A stretch of DNA of 49,748 bases, taken from positions 1 through 49,748 of the forward strand of contig JARFQE010000126.1 in the NCBI GenBank assembly GCA_029287915.1. The letters are read 5' to 3'. The notes under the pieces are model-generated. The model saw only the letters and a list, made by a program, of their open reading frames with translations, had not been told where the DNA came from and did no database searches. Positions within the stretch are counted from its first letter, which is position 1, and the number at the start of each line of letters is the position of its first letter. This DNA is from Arenicellales bacterium (GTDB taxonomy: Bacteria; Pseudomonadota; Gammaproteobacteria; BMS3Bbin11). The position numbers and the translations under genes were made by a program. Below, in pieces: positions 25,895 to 36,898 of the stretch.

Positions 25895-26770
25895 ATGATA
25901 TACGGTAGTCTTGTCGCCCTCGTCACGCCAATGGATACGGATGGCAATGTTGATCAGGAAGCTCTCGAGCGTCTGGTTGAATTTCACGTTGAAAACAAAA
26001 CGGACGCTATTGTTGCAGTTGGTACCACTGGTGAATCCTCCACTCTGGATGTAGATGAACATTGTGATGTTGTCAGGCAGGTGGTCAGGCTGGCCAAAGG
26101 CCGAATTTCTGTTATTGCAGGTACCGGTGCGAATGCAACGAGAGAAGCCATCACACTGACTGCCAAATCTGCTGAGCTGGGCGTTGATGCCTGTCTTCTG
26201 GTTACGCCTTACTACAATAAGCCGGGACAGGAAGGCCTTTATCAACATTACAAGGCTGTGGCAAAAGCTGTTGATATTCCGCAAATACTTTATAATGTTC
26301 CCTCGCGTACTGCATGTGACATGTCTGACGAGACAACAATGAGGTTGGCTGATATAGCCAATATAGTGGGTCTCAAGGATGCGACTGCAGACCTTGATCG
26401 TGCTGCCTGGCTCGTAAAACACAGGCCGGATGGTTTTGCCCTGTATTCTGGCGATGATGCTACAGCGTTGAATTTCGTGCTGGCAGGTGGTGATGGGGTA
26501 ATCTCTGTTACAGCAAATGTGGTGCCAGCAGCCATGCATGAAATGATAACGGCAGCGCGAAATGGTGACCGGCAACTTGCTGAGTCGATTAATCAGCCAT
26601 TAACAGCTTTACATAGAGACCTGTTTGTTGAGGCGAACCCGATACCTGTAAAATGGGCATTGCAACAGATGGGATTGATCGGCCAGGGTATACGTCTGCC
26701 ACTTACAGGTCTGGCTAGTGAAAACCATCAGATGGTAAGAGATGCAATGATCAAGGCCGGTGCTCTTTAA
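25895..26770 (+). CDS. dapA: 4-hydroxy-tetrahydrodipicolinate synthase
   Basis: DapA condenses pyruvate with aspartate semialdehyde in the lysine/diaminopimelate pathway. The 291-residue product is the usual length. It shows VALVTPMDTDGNVD, the GTTGESSTLD motif (about 43-52), PYYNKPGQEGLYQHY with the catalytic Tyr, and the Schiff-base Lys in IVGLKDATADL at about residue 161. The ATG at 25895 lies a few bases after an AGGG. bamC follows 94 bases downstream on the same strand; the dapA-bamC order is conserved in gammaproteobacteria, and the two are probably one operon. Confidence 0.97.
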   Translation: MIYGSLVALVTPMDTDGNVDQEALERLVEFHVENKTDAIVAVGTTGESSTLDVDEHCDVVRQVVRLAKGRISVIAGTGANATREAITLTAKSAELGVDACLLVTPYYNKPGQEGLYQHYKAVAKAVDIPQILYNVPSRTACDMSDETTMRLADIANIVGLKDATADLDRAAWLVKHRPDGFALYSGDDATALNFVLAGGDGVISVTANVVPAAMHEMITAARNGDRQLAESINQPLTALHRDLFVEANPIPVKWALQQMGLIGQGIRLPLTGLASENHQMVRDAMIKAGAL

Positions 26771-26864
26771 TGTACGCGCTGATATTGGAATAACAATGCA
26801 AGTTAATTTACTGGCAAATCCGTATATTTTTATTTTGAAAATCTAACTGTTAAAAACAGACACA

Positions 26865-28043
26865 ATGAAAAAAACTCTTTATAGAAGCATTTTACTTATT
26901 TTGCTGATTGCATTGGCGGGCGGCTGCAGCTGGTCAAAAAAGGATAAAGAACCTAAGCAGAAAGCGCTCACAGATTATCGTGAAAGCAGAGAAATATCAG
27001 CGCTGGAAATTCCACCTGATCTCAGTTCTGATTCCGTAGAGAAAAGCCTTACTGTACCCAAGTATCAGCAAAAAACTACTACGGCTACTGATGCACAACA
27101 GGCAGTTCCAAAAGTGATAGCAGGTGACACGACAGAAGGCACAACTGCAGCTGATTCAAGCGTATCTTCCACTGCCGTTAAAAGCGCACCAAAGATGTAC
27201 ATCGAGCGTTCCGGCTCTCAGCGCTGGCTGGTAATTCATCAGTCATACTCTGCAACATGGTCTGATGTTCGGGATTTTATTCTATCCTCAGGTCTGGCAC
27301 TGGAACGGGAAGACAAGGAAGCAGGAATACTGGAAACCACCTGGGCAGATAACTATGCAAAGAGTGTTCTAAGTGGTACACAAAAATATTTGGGTAAGTG
27401 GATAGGTTCAATGTACACCTCTCCCAGCAGAGACAAATTTCGGATAAGAGTAGAGCCAGGCCGCGTAGCTGGAACTTCTGAGGTTTTTCTGTCGCATAGA
27501 GGTATGATTGAAAAGGCAGTTATTGACAACAATGTTGACCCGGTCAGGACAATATGGGAACCCATTCCTCCCGATACAAGTATTGAAGCTGAAATGCTTA
27601 CACTGTTGATGGTTGATTTGGGTGCCAGCGAATCAGAAGCTTCTGCCAGCTTTGCTAAAGCGGAGGATTCTGTAGATCGTGCTCGTATTGTCAAAGGGGC
27701 AACTGGACAGCCAGCACTGATCGTAGATGATACCATCGATATTGCCTGGCGCAGGGTAGGGCAGACGCTGGACAGGGTTGGCTTCAGCGTTGAAGACCGG
27801 GATATTTCCAAACGGGTATATTTCGTCGAGTATGCAGACCCTGAACTTAGTGACAAGAAGCCAGGCTTCTTTAGCAAGATGTTCAAGAAAGACAAGAGTT
27901 CAACAGATGATGATATCTACCAGATATTGTTAATTGAACAGGGGGATAAGACGGCGGTGGAGGTAACAGCAAAAGATGGCACACCAGCGCCGGAAAAAGT
28001 AACCGAGCAGATCGTAAAATTACTGTATGAACAACTAAAATAA
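26865..28043 (+). CDS. bamC: Outer membrane protein assembly factor BamC
   Basis: BamC is a lipoprotein of the BAM complex that binds BamD. The 392-residue product begins with a lipoprotein signal whose lipobox is AGGC (Cys at about residue 21). A flexible segment with the BamD-contacting pattern YRESREISALEIPPDLSS follows, then a Ser/Thr/Ala-rich linker. Two helix-grip domains come next: about 115-240 (RWLVIHQSYSATWSDVRDFI) and about 275-392 (TIDIAWRRVGQTLDRVGF). A strong terminator follows. Position after dapA is the classical one for this gene. Confidence 0.95.
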   Translation: MKKTLYRSILLILLIALAGGCSWSKKDKEPKQKALTDYRESREISALEIPPDLSSDSVEKSLTVPKYQQKTTTATDAQQAVPKVIAGDTTEGTTAADSSVSSTAVKSAPKMYIERSGSQRWLVIHQSYSATWSDVRDFILSSGLALEREDKEAGILETTWADNYAKSVLSGTQKYLGKWIGSMYTSPSRDKFRIRVEPGRVAGTSEVFLSHRGMIEKAVIDNNVDPVRTIWEPIPPDTSIEAEMLTLLMVDLGASESEASASFAKAEDSVDRARIVKGATGQPALIVDDTIDIAWRRVGQTLDRVGFSVEDRDISKRVYFVEYADPELSDKKPGFFSKMFKKDKSSTDDDIYQILLIEQGDKTAVEVTAKDGTPAPEKVTEQIVKLLYEQLK

Positions 28044-28073
28044 GGTCTGTTTTTAAGTGTTTCAAAACGATCC

Positions 28074-28103
28074 AAACCCGTCTGCTTAAGGCCAGGCGGG
28101 TTT
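28074..28103 (+). terminator. Intrinsic terminator after bamC
   Basis: AACCCG (28075-28080) pairs with CGGGTT (28097-28102 region), extended by inner complementary bases, and a T run follows. It closes the dapA-bamC unit before purL. Confidence 0.85.
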
Positions 28104-28324
28104 TTTATTTTGAGTGCTAATGGGGCACCACAAAGTTGATGAGTATCATAAAAATCTATATCGAGCATTTGCTGCGTTCACAAAACCGGCCATCTCTGCG
28201 TTTAGCTCTATTGCAAGAGCGAGCTCACAGAATAAACTTCCCATTATTATGACAGCTTTTAATTGATAATCTGACCTATCCAGAATGAATAGAGTATCCT
28301 GTCAATGAGGTTGAGTTCCCGATC

Positions 28325-31300
28325 ATGAGTTTTCTGTCTTTACAAGGCGCTCCGGCAATTTCTGATTTTCGACTCAGCAAGCTGCAACAGCAGCTGTCGG
28401 AAAAAATCCCTGATGTTGATGCAATATCAGCAAGTTACTGGCATTTTATCAAGACAACAAGCGAGCTTGATGAGCAGGAACTTGAGCATCTAAATAGTAT
28501 TCTTGACTATGGCCCCAGACGACATGAAATGGATGTAACCGGTCAGCATTTTCTGGTCATTCCTCGCCATGGAACCATTTCTCCATGGTCTACCAAGGCA
28601 ACAGATATAGCCCGTCACTGTGATCTTGAAAAAATACAACGAATCGAACGTGGTGTGGTCTGGCATATCAGCACTAAACAACACCGCTTACTGGAGGAAA
28701 ACGAAAAGGAGAGTGTTCGTCTACTGATTCATGACCGTATGGTGGAATCGGTTTTTGACTCCATGGAACAGGCACAACTGTTATTTGATGAGCACAGTCC
28801 TGCCAGAATGCGCTGTGTAGATCTGATGAATGACGGTAGACAGGCATTATTGCAGGCTAATCAGCAATGGGGACTGGCCCTGTCAGATGATGAAATAGAC
28901 TACCTTGTTGATTCCTTTACTGAAATGGATCGAAATCCGACAGATGTGGAACTGATGATGTTTGCCCAGGTGAATTCAGAGCACTGTCGTCACAAGATAT
29001 TTAATGCTGAATGGATTGTTGATGGTGAAAAACAGCCACATTCATTGTTCGACATGATACGAAATACCCATCAAGTGAACCCACAGGGAACAGTCGTCGC
29101 CTACAGCGATAATTCTTCAGTCATTAGCGGTTACGAAAGGACAAACTTCCAGCTTGATGACACAGGTCGCCACTATCGCTGGTACGAGAATGATGCGCAT
29201 ATTCTGATGAAAGTGGAAACCCATAATCACCCTACAGCCATAGCTCCACACCCGGGGGCTGCAACAGGTTCCGGAGGCGAGATACGCGATGAAGGGGCAA
29301 CTGGCCGCGGTAGCAAACCCAAGGCCGGTCTTTGCGGCTTCAGTGTTTCCAATCTCAGGCTGCCCGGTGCAGTGCAGCCATGGGAAAAAGACTATGGCAA
29401 GCCGGAACGCATTTCCAGTGCGCTGGACATCATGCTAGAAGGGCCGATTGGATCCGCGTCATTTAATAATGAATTTGGTCGTCCTAATATCTGTGGCTAT
29501 TTCCGCAGTTACGAGCAGGCACTGCCTTCTGGTGAAGTACGGGGCTATCACAAACCGATAATGCTCGCCGGTGGCCTCGGCTCTATTCATTCTGAACTGA
29601 CCGACAAGTCAACAATTCCTCCCGGTACACGGATTGTCGTACTGGGTGGTCCCTCGATGTTGATAGGTCTGGGCGGTGGTGCTGCATCGAGTATGGCATC
29701 GGGTTCGAGCTCGGAGGACCTGGACTTTGCCTCGGTTCAACGTAGTAATGCTGAAATGCAGCGTCGTTGCCAGGAAGTGATCAACCGCTGCTGTGAGCAG
29801 GGCAACAACAGCCCAATACTCTCAATTCACGATGTCGGAGCAGGGGGGATCTCCAATGCCCTGCCGGAACTGGTAGATGACTCTGGGCGTGGTGGCAGTT
29901 TTGAATTACGCAATGTGTTGAATGATGAACCGGGCATGTCACCGATGCAATTGTGGAGCAATGAGTCACAGGAGCGCTATGTGCTGGCAGTTCGCAATGA
30001 CCACTGGCCTGTCTTTCAGCAAATCTGTGAACGTGAACGATGCCTCTATGCAGTGGTGGGTGAGGCTACAGAAGAACGTGAGCTCAAGTTGCATGATGAC
30101 TATTTTGCTGCAGAAAATGATGTTGATTCAACGTCCTGTCGTGACCTTGCCTGGCCGATTGATATGCCAATGGATGTACTGTTAGGCAAACCACCAAAAA
30201 TGTTGCGAGATGTCCAGCACAGACCTGCTGAATTGAACGCATTTAATACCGAAGGGATTGATCTCACTGATGCCGCCCTGCGTGTACTCAGATTACCTAC
30301 AGTAGCCAGCAAGTCATTCCTGATTACTATCGGTGATCGTAGTGTTACCGGCCTGGTGTGTCGTGATCAGATGGTAGGCCCCTGGCAGGTGCCAGTTGCC
30401 GATGTAGCGGTAACGGCAACAAATCTTAAAGATAATACCGGTGAAGCCATGGCTGTGGGAGAGCGCACTCCACTGGCCCTGATAAATGCTCCTGCCAGTG
30501 GACGCATGGCTATCGGTGAAGTGCTGACCAATATTGCTGCATCGCGCATCAATACATTGTCTGATATCAAATTATCCGCCAACTGGATGGCGCCTGCCGG
30601 CCATTACGGTGAGGACGCCAAACTATTCGATACCGTGCAGAGCATCGGAATGGAACTTTGCCCGGCACTGGGTTTGTCCATACCTGTCGGCAAGGATTCG
30701 ATGTCAATGCGAACAGCGTGGCTGGAGCACGGTGAAGAGCGCTCTGTTACCGCACCTTTATCATTGATTATTTCTGCCTTCACCCCGGTGCTGGATGTTC
30801 GCAAGACACTGACACCACAATTGATGCTCGATCAGGGTGAAACCGATTTGCTCTTTATTGATCTGGGACGTGGGCGTAACCGTTTGGGGGGATCGAGCCT
30901 GGCTCAGGTCTATGGTGAACTCGGCGATCAGTGTCCTGACCTGGATCAGGCTTCTGATATGGCAGGTTTCTTTACTGCCATCCAGCAGCTGAATGAAGCA
31001 GGGTGTCTACTAGCCTATCATGACCGCTCCGATGGCGGACTGTTTGCCTGCCTGCTCGAGATGGCCTTCGCCGGGCATTGCGGGCTGGCAATTACCCTCG
31101 ACACCCTGGGTAACAATGTCGCAAATATTCTGTTCAATGAAGAGCTGGGTGCGGCCATACAGATTCGAAGAACTGAACTGGAAAAAGTGCTTGCTGTTTT
31201 TGCCGATGCAGGTCTTTCCGAATGCACACATGTCATCGGTGAGCCCAATAACGGTGATGAAGTCATTTTCTCACAGGCTGGCAAGGTTTGTCTGCATGGG

Positions 31301-32248
31301 TCTAGAACTGATTTCCATCGTAGCTGGTCGGAGACCAGCATGCGGATGCAATCACTGCGTGATAATCCCGATTGTGCAAAGCAGGAGTTTGACGGCTTGC
31401 TTGATATGGAAGACCCTGGTTTGCATGTTAAGCTGACTTTCGACCCTTCTGATGATATTTGCCTGCCGTATATCAATCGTGGCGAACGTCCACAGATGGC
31501 GATATTAAGAGAGCAGGGAATCAACTCGCAACTGGAGATGGCAGCTGCCTTCGATCGTGCTGGCTTCGATGCGCTCGATGTCACCATGAGCGACATCCTC
31601 GCAGGGCGCGAGAAGCTGGAGTCGATCCAGGGACTGGTGGCCTGTGGCGGGTTTTCCTATGGCGATGTCCTGGGCGCCGGTGGTGGCTGGGCAAAGTCGA
31701 TTCTTTATAACAACCGCGCACGAGATGTGTTCAGTCGCTTTTTTGAGCGAGAGAACAGCTTTGCGCTCGGTGTCTGTAACGGTTGCCAGATGATGGCATC
31801 GCTAAACGAAATTATTCCGGGTGCCGAAAACTGGCCGCGATTTGTAACAAATCTGTCAGAGCAATTCGAAGCCCGCAGTTCACTGGTCGCTATCCCGGAA
31901 AATCCTTCAATATTTATGTCTGGAATGGCCGGATCAACCATGCCGATAGCTGTCGCACATGGAGAAGGGCATGCAGAGTTCGCTACCAATAAAGCTCAGC
32001 AGGAGGTACTGGTAGCTATGCAATTTGTAGATAATTACGGCATAAAAACAGAAAAGTATCCCGCCAACCCCAATGGTTCACCTGAAGGTATCACCGGTGT
32101 CACGACGGATGATGGCCGTTTTACCATCATGATGCCGCACCCAGAGCGTGTTTTCCGAACTATCTCTAATTCATGGCACCCCGCTGACTGGGGTGAAGAC
32201 AGCGGCTGGATGAGGTTGTTCCGAAATGCGCGAGTCTGGCTCGGCTGA
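28325..32248 (+). CDS. purL: Phosphoribosylformylglycinamidine synthase, single-chain
   Basis: PurL converts FGAR to FGAM in purine synthesis, using glutamine and ATP. The 1307-residue product is the large single-chain form of gammaproteobacteria. It has the N-terminal PurS-like part, the ATP-binding synthetase core with [16 protein letters not shown] and [34 protein letters not shown], and a second half-site around [16 protein letters not shown]. The C-terminal class I glutaminase carries the nucleophilic Cys in [13 protein letters not shown] and the catalytic His and Glu in MPHPERVFR. The gene stands alone between terminator-bounded neighbours. Confidence 0.98.
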   Translation: MSFLSLQGAPAISDFRLSKLQQQLSEKIPDVDAISASYWHFIKTTSELDEQELEHLNSILDYGPRRHEMDVTGQHFLVIPRHGTISPWSTKATDIARHCDLEKIQRIERGVVWHISTKQHRLLEENEKESVRLLIHDRMVESVFDSMEQAQLLFDEHSPARMRCVDLMNDGRQALLQANQQWGLALSDDEIDYLVDSFTEMDRNPTDVELMMFAQVNSEHCRHKIFNAEWIVDGEKQPHSLFDMIRNTHQVNPQGTVVAYSDNSSVISGYERTNFQLDDTGRHYRWYENDAHILMKVETHNHPTAIAPHPGAATGSGGEIRDEGATGRGSKPKAGLCGFSVSNLRLPGAVQPWEKDYGKPERISSALDIMLEGPIGSASFNNEFGRPNICGYFRSYEQALPSGEVRGYHKPIMLAGGLGSIHSELTDKSTIPPGTRIVVLGGPSMLIGLGGGAASSMASGSSSEDLDFASVQRSNAEMQRRCQEVINRCCEQGNNSPILSIHDVGAGGISNALPELVDDSGRGGSFELRNVLNDEPGMSPMQLWSNESQERYVLAVRNDHWPVFQQICERERCLYAVVGEATEERELKLHDDYFAAENDVDSTSCRDLAWPIDMPMDVLLGKPPKMLRDVQHRPAELNAFNTEGIDLTDAALRVLRLPTVASKSFLITIGDRSVTGLVCRDQMVGPWQVPVADVAVTATNLKDNTGEAMAVGERTPLALINAPASGRMAIGEVLTNIAASRINTLSDIKLSANWMAPAGHYGEDAKLFDTVQSIGMELCPALGLSIPVGKDSMSMRTAWLEHGEERSVTAPLSLIISAFTPVLDVRKTLTPQLMLDQGETDLLFIDLGRGRNRLGGSSLAQVYGELGDQCPDLDQASDMAGFFTAIQQLNEAGCLLAYHDRSDGGLFACLLEMAFAGHCGLAITLDTLGNNVANILFNEELGAAIQIRRTELEKVLAVFADAGLSECTHVIGEPNNGDEVIFSQAGKVCLHGSRTDFHRSWSETSMRMQSLRDNPDCAKQEFDGLLDMEDPGLHVKLTFDPSDDICLPYINRGERPQMAILREQGINSQLEMAAAFDRAGFDALDVTMSDILAGREKLESIQGLVACGGFSYGDVLGAGGGWAKSILYNNRARDVFSRFFERENSFALGVCNGCQMMASLNEIIPGAENWPRFVTNLSEQFEARSSLVAIPENPSIFMSGMAGSTMPIAVAHGEGHAEFATNKAQQEVLVAMQFVDNYGIKTEKYPANPNGSPEGITGVTTDDGRFTIMMPHPERVFRTISNSWHPADWGEDSGWMRLFRNARVWLG

Positions 32249-32387
32249 GTTAAGCGGGTAACAATGAGGAATTTTTGATAATCACCATTGTCCTGGCGCG
32301 TACTTCGAATAAGCATTGATGTTGTATCATGCTGAATTTTAATTCAAGGCCTGCTTTTTGGCTGCAGTTTTACAGATCGCAACAACA

Positions 32388-32885
32388 CTATTCAGCGAAC
32401 TCCAGTCGCTCCATGACAACTTCCAGCGCTTTTGCTGCACAGACTTCATCTTTTTCCCCACCGGGAGCCCCACTGACACCAATGGCACCAATACGACTGC
32501 CGCCTGCGTCGATCGGTAGTCCCCCCTGCATAATGATAATGCCATCAATATGATTGAGTTCAGGTCTTATATCTCCCCGGTTGTCACGAAACTGTCCCGA
32601 AGGTATCCCTGCCATAACAACGGCATTGGCCTTTTCCTGGGCAATCTGCAGTGTAAAGCGCGATGCGATGTCATCCCGCAAGGCGGCACGAAGGTTCCCG
32701 AAGCGGTCTACAACGACAACACTGACATGATAGCCGTCCTTACGGCAGGCGATGATTGCTTCATTGGCCAGATCACGTGCCAGGTCCATGCCGATATAGC
32801 GGTGTGAGATGACATCACTTGCCTGGCTAGTAAATGTAAAAAGTCCAAGCATGAGAAGCGTTACGGGAATTATGGTTCTAATCAT
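32388..32885 (-). CDS. Secreted GlcG/HbpS-family haem-binding-like protein
   Basis: The 165-residue product starts with a signal peptide (MIRTIIPVTLLMLGLFTFTSQASD, cleavage near residue 22) and continues with a GlcG/HbpS domain: ARDLANEAIIACRKDGYHVSVVVVDRFGNLRAALRDD, then IDGIIIMQGGLPI and GAIGVSGAPGGEKDEVCAAKAL. HbpS binds haem in Streptomyces; the function of the proteobacterial members is less clear. It is monocistronic, convergent with purL across a 139-base gap. Periplasmic location is inferred from the signal. Confidence 0.88.
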   Translation of the reverse strand: MIRTIIPVTLLMLGLFTFTSQASDVISHRYIGMDLARDLANEAIIACRKDGYHVSVVVVDRFGNLRAALRDDIASRFTLQIAQEKANAVVMAGIPSGQFRDNRGDIRPELNHIDGIIIMQGGLPIDAGGSRIGAIGVSGAPGGEKDEVCAAKALEVVMERLEFAE

Positions 32886-33309
32886 TAGATATCTCCTGTT
32901 CGCATGGATAGATGAATATCGAAATGTTCAGGCTGGTGAATAGAGTAAATGGATGTGGTTTTGGATTGTAACAGCTAATTTACCGGTAATTATGGGCTGG
33001 TCGCTACTGCGTGTAAAACGATGTTGCCACCTTCGACAATTGAGGTAGACATATCAACATGTTCACATTCTGTGCTTGTACCACAGTTAGTATACATCTC
33101 ATTAACATTAAGTATAGGCAAGTAGAAAATATTGCTGATTCAGCAAATTATTCCCTGTTTATATTCAATCGAGGGACCACTATTTATGGCATGGAGCTTG
33201 AATAGCTTGTCAATGACCGTAAATAAAAGGAATAGGTCAGGTGGGCATTTGGAACTAAAGCGACCTGTTTCTGTCATAATGAAAGTTTTTTGAACAGGAG
33301 AGAATATTG
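32886..33309. other. Intergenic region upstream of the Bat operon
   Basis: This 424-base gap must contain the promoters of the divergent HbpS-like gene and the MoxR-Bat operon. On the minus strand, 33097-32990 holds a 35-codon open frame (MYTNCGTSTECEHVDMSTSI and onward), open further upstream; it may be a gene remnant, but I cannot assign it. On the plus strand, AGGTC (33234-33238) and GACCT (33261-33265) form a small inverted repeat close to the operon start. Confidence 0.5.
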
Positions 33310-34323
33310 ATGGATTCACAATCGGCGCTGCAGAAAAATATAACTACTTCCATGACAGCGGCTTTCACCTCATTTGATCAGCTACGCAGACAACTTCGTG
33401 AGAAGATATTCGGGCAAGGGGCGCTGGTTGATAACCTGCTAATCGCTCTTCTGGCCGATGGGCATTTGCTGGTGGAGGGTGCGCCGGGCCTCGCGAAGAC
33501 GACCGCCATCAAGGAACTGGCTAATCGTATTGAGGGTGATTTTCATCGACTGCAATTTACACCTGACTTATTGCCGGGTGACCTAACCGGTACCGAGGTC
33601 TACAGGCCGCAGACAGGAGAATTTAAATTCCAGCGCGGGCCAATTTTCCATAATCTGCTGCTCGCTGATGAAATCAATCGTGCACCTGCCAAAGTACAGT
33701 CTGCCTTACTTGAGGCCATGGGAGAGCATCAGGTCACAGTAGGGCAAACAACCTACACTCTTGAACGTCCTTTTCTGGTGATGGCAACGCAAAACCCGAT
33801 AGAACAGGAAGGAACATACCCGTTACCCGAAGCACAACTTGACCGTTTCCTGATGCATATCAGTATTGATTACCCGGCGGTGGAGTCAGAAAAACAGATA
33901 CTAGCGCTGGCAAAAGAACAGGCAAGAATGGAATATGAGCATGAGCCAGCTGTTGACAATATTCTGAGCAGAGAACAGCTCCAGCAGGCGCAGACCGAAG
34001 TGCTGGATCTTCATATGGCGGAAGCTGTAGAGGATTATCTGGTGCAGCTAATCATAGCCAGTCGCAACCCGTCGGCCTATGGAAAAGATCTCGCTCGCTG
34101 GGTTAACTATGGGGCCAGTCCACGCGGAACTATTGCTCTGGACCGTTGTGCCAGGGCACATGCCTGGTTGCAGAAGCGGGATTATGTTTCACCAGAGGAT
34201 GTTCAGGCGGTGATCCATAATGTTCTCCGTCATCGTGTGCTACTTTCTTTTGAGGCTGAGGCAGAAGGCGTGTCGGCCGACGATATTATTCGAGAACTTA
34301 TCAGGCGAGTACCCGTTTCCTGA
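33310..34323 (+). CDS. MoxR-family AAA+ ATPase
   Basis: MoxR ATPases act as chaperones for assembly of VWA-domain proteins. The 337-residue product has Walker A VEGAPGLAKTTAIKEL (about 55-70), Walker B LLLADEINRAPAKVQSALLEAMGEHQVT, the sensor FLVMATQNPIEQEGTYPLPEAQLDRF, and the C-terminal lid with YGASPRGTIALDRCARAHAWL. The ATG at 33310 has AGGAGA 8 bases upstream; a TTG one codon earlier is possible. It heads a six-gene operon and its stop overlaps the next start by one base (TGATG). Confidence 0.95.
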   Translation: MDSQSALQKNITTSMTAAFTSFDQLRRQLREKIFGQGALVDNLLIALLADGHLLVEGAPGLAKTTAIKELANRIEGDFHRLQFTPDLLPGDLTGTEVYRPQTGEFKFQRGPIFHNLLLADEINRAPAKVQSALLEAMGEHQVTVGQTTYTLERPFLVMATQNPIEQEGTYPLPEAQLDRFLMHISIDYPAVESEKQILALAKEQARMEYEHEPAVDNILSREQLQQAQTEVLDLHMAEAVEDYLVQLIIASRNPSAYGKDLARWVNYGASPRGTIALDRCARAHAWLQKRDYVSPEDVQAVIHNVLRHRVLLSFEAEAEGVSADDIIRELIRRVPVS

Positions 34324-35384
34324 TGTTAAAGAGGTTTCAGCATTGGTTAGGTTCTGCGAGAACCCAGGCTTACGATGTCTACCAGACGAATGCTTCAGTT
34401 GAACATGGATCAGATAAACAATCTGTGGTAGCAGTAAGTATTGATGAGCTGATTTCTCTTAAGTCAGCCATTCGTGGCATCAGTCTGTTATCCACGCGGG
34501 TTAAAAATAATTCTATTACTGGCGCCCATCCATCACGATTTCGTGGTCGTGGAATGGATTATCAGGAATCACGAGCCTATCAACCTGGAGATGATGTTCG
34601 CAGCATGGACTGGCGAGTAACAGCTCGTGCTGGTCTGCCATATGTAAAAATGTATGAGGAAGAACGGGAGCGGCCAGTGATGCTACTGGTTGACCTGAAT
34701 CCCGGAATGTTTTTTGCAACACGAGGTGCTTTCAAATCGGTTGTTGCAGCGCGTATGGCTGCCCTCATTGCCTGGGCAGCTGTAGCAAATGGTGATCGTA
34801 TCGGGGGATTATTCTTCAATGGCAAGCACCAGGAAATGCAACCCCGTGGTGGCTCAAGGGGGGCATTGCGGCTGTTTCGTCTACTGATACAGGCAACAGA
34901 TCCTGTGAAGGGTATGCAGGTCCCGATGGAGAACACCAAAAATACAGGCCTCAATAGTGCATTGAAGAGATGTCGCCGGGTAGCAAAGCCGGGTAGTCTT
35001 ATTTTTATCATCAGTGATTTTTATCATATTAACGACGAGACGAAAGCACAGTTATTACGCTTGCGACAACATAATGATGTTGTGGCAATACAGACAGTTG
35101 ATCCACTGGAACAGTCACCACCACCCGCTGCCGTTTATGGTGTCAGCGATGGTCAGAAGAAAGGAATTATTGATACACGTAAGCGAAGCCAGCAGCTTGG
35201 TTATGTAAAATGGTGTAATGAGCATCATGCCGTCGTTGCACAGACTATGCAACAGCGTGCCATTCCACTGTTACGAATATCTACAACAGATGATGCCGCA
35301 ACGTCTTTACGCCGCTTTCTGGCAAGCCCTGTTTCCACCAGTCTTCACAATGCTATCAGTGCAGCAGAAAAGGTGGCTGTATGA
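34323..35384 (+). CDS. DUF58 domain-containing protein
   Basis: The 353-residue product carries the DUF58 core: FRGRGMDYQESRAYQPGDDVRSMDWRVTARAGLPYVKMYEEERERPVMLLVDLNPGMFFAT (about 80-140), a signature of proteins encoded next to MoxR. The last part of that segment resembles a VWA-like fold, followed by SLIFIISDFYHI. DUF58 proteins are thought to work with MoxR in envelope stress or maturation, but the biochemistry is not settled. It starts one base inside the moxR stop and its own stop overlaps the next start (ATGA). Confidence 0.93.
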   Translation: MLKRFQHWLGSARTQAYDVYQTNASVEHGSDKQSVVAVSIDELISLKSAIRGISLLSTRVKNNSITGAHPSRFRGRGMDYQESRAYQPGDDVRSMDWRVTARAGLPYVKMYEEERERPVMLLVDLNPGMFFATRGAFKSVVAARMAALIAWAAVANGDRIGGLFFNGKHQEMQPRGGSRGALRLFRLLIQATDPVKGMQVPMENTKNTGLNSALKRCRRVAKPGSLIFIISDFYHINDETKAQLLRLRQHNDVVAIQTVDPLEQSPPPAAVYGVSDGQKKGIIDTRKRSQQLGYVKWCNEHHAVVAQTMQQRAIPLLRISTTDDAATSLRRFLASPVSTSLHNAISAAEKVAV

Positions 35385-35866
35385 ATCCATCAGTTATTGG
35401 TACAGAAGATGCACTGCAAATCAGAGATGTTCATCTCCCCGTTAGTCCTGAGATTTGGCCACCGGCACCAGGCTGGTGGCTGCTGGCAGTCACAGTGCTT
35501 GTTTTACTGCTGTGGATCACTATCCGGCTGCTCAGGCTCTGGCGGCGCAGCCGACTGCAAAAAGAAATCCTTGCATCGCTGGACAAATTACAGCGAGAGT
35601 ACAGTGATGAACAGATTCCACATTTTCTGGCCGAGGTATCGATTTTGTTGCGCCGGGTTGCGCTGATGAAATTTCCTCGTCAACAGGTGGCAGCTCTGAC
35701 CGGTAAGGGCTGGCTATCTTTCCTTGATCAGCATGGTGGGGATGGCGAGTACTCTAACGGTGTGGGTAGTGTCCTGGCAGCCGGGCCCTATGCTCGACAT
35801 TGTGAAGTAGATAAGAATGCTTTGCTGTTACTGACCCGAAAGTGGATTAAACGTAATACACGTTGA
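35381..35866 (+). CDS. DUF4381 domain-containing membrane protein
   Basis: The 161-residue product has one membrane helix (WWLLAVTVLVLLLWITIRLL, about 28-47) after a short N-terminal part with IRDVHLPVSPEIWPPAPG, and a cytosolic helical domain with LQREYSDEQIPHFLAEVSILLRRVALMKFPRQQVAALTGKGWLSFLD. That pattern is typical of DUF4381, a regular member of proteobacterial Bat operons between DUF58 and BatA. Its start overlaps the DUF58 stop by four bases, and BatA follows after 15 bases. Confidence 0.92.
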   Translation: MNPSVIGTEDALQIRDVHLPVSPEIWPPAPGWWLLAVTVLVLLLWITIRLLRLWRRSRLQKEILASLDKLQREYSDEQIPHFLAEVSILLRRVALMKFPRQQVAALTGKGWLSFLDQHGGDGEYSNGVGSVLAAGPYARHCEVDKNALLLLTRKWIKRNTR

Positions 35867-35881
35867 GATTTTTGATTAGCA

Positions 35882-36898
35882 ATGATGGATATTGAATTTG
35901 CACTTCCGCTTATTTTTCTAACGCTGCCGCTGCCATTGCTGGTAATGTGGCTTTTGCCGAGGGCATCTTCATGCCAGCCAGCGACTATACGCATTCCATT
36001 TTATGCACAAGTACAGACACAGCTGCTGCAGCAGGCGAATAATCAATCTCGGCTGCAGTCGTTCATCGCGATCATTGTCTGGCTGCTGCTGGTGTCATCT
36101 GCTGCACAGCCTCAGTCTATAGATGACCCGGTACAGCTGCCTGTAATGGGTAGAAATTTAATGCTAGCAGTCGATCTCTCCGGCAGCATGGATGCTGATG
36201 ATATGGTGATTGGCGATCGACAGCTGACGCGTCTGTCAGCTGTTAAAGTGGTTGCCGGTGAGTTTATAGACCGACGCGTTGGTGATCGCCTCGGACTGAT
36301 TCTATTTGGAGACAGGGCGTATTTGCAGGCACCTCTGACACTGGATAGAAAAACGGTAAAAACCCTTCTTAATGAATCGGTTATTGGTCTGGCAGGTAAA
36401 AAAACAGCCATTGGTGATGCCATTGGCCTGGCCGTGAAGCGACTACGTAATGAGCCTGAACAAAACAGAGTGCTGATATTGCTTACTGATGGTAGCAATA
36501 CTGCTGGAAGTATCGATCCGTTGAAGGCTTCTGATCTCGCTGCACAGGAAAAAATAAGAATCTATACCATTGGTGTCGGTGCTGACAGCAGAATGGTGCG
36601 CGGTGTATTTGGAATGAGCAGAATGGTCGACTCTGATATCGATGAAGAGACATTACAGGCGATATCAGACAAGACCGGTGGACAGTATTTCCGTGCCAGA
36701 AATATCGAATCACTGATGCAGATCTATAGCCTGCTCGATGAAATCGAACCCATAGCTGAAGATGCTGAGGTTTATCGCCCTGTCAATGAGTTGTATTTCT
36801 GGCCATTATCAGTAGCACTGATCCTTTCTCTGTTTATAGCAATATTAAAATTACCGTTGTTAAGCTTTTTGACACGGAGGAAGGTGGAACATGCCTGA
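35882..36898 (+). CDS. batA: VWA domain protein BatA
   Basis: The 338-residue product has an N-terminal helix (LPLIFLTLPLPLLVMWLLP), a second helix near 60-75, a von Willebrand A domain and a C-terminal helix (LYFWPLSVALILSLFIAIL). The metal-ion-dependent adhesion site is intact: LAVDLSGSMDADD (DxSxS, about residues 95-99), a Thr in the LQAPLT region and LLTDGSNTAG. Bat proteins were named from the Bacteroides aerotolerance locus; the complex is thought to lie in the inner membrane facing the periplasm. The next gene begins eight bases before its end. Confidence 0.92.
   Translation: MMDIEFALPLIFLTLPLPLLVMWLLPRASSCQPATIRIPFYAQVQTQLLQQANNQSRLQSFIAIIVWLLLVSSAAQPQSIDDPVQLPVMGRNLMLAVDLSGSMDADDMVIGDRQLTRLSAVKVVAGEFIDRRVGDRLGLILFGDRAYLQAPLTLDRKTVKTLLNESVIGLAGKKTAIGDAIGLAVKRLRNEPEQNRVLILLTDGSNTAGSIDPLKASDLAAQEKIRIYTIGVGADSRMVRGVFGMSRMVDSDIDEETLQAISDKTGGQYFRARNIESLMQIYSLLDEIEPIAEDAEVYRPVNELYFWPLSVALILSLFIAILKLPLLSFLTRRKVEHA

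Noticed and set aside
25859-26575. Minus-strand open frame of 238 codons opposite dapA
   Set aside because: It covers most of the clearly coding dapA gene and has a composition typical of an antisense shadow.
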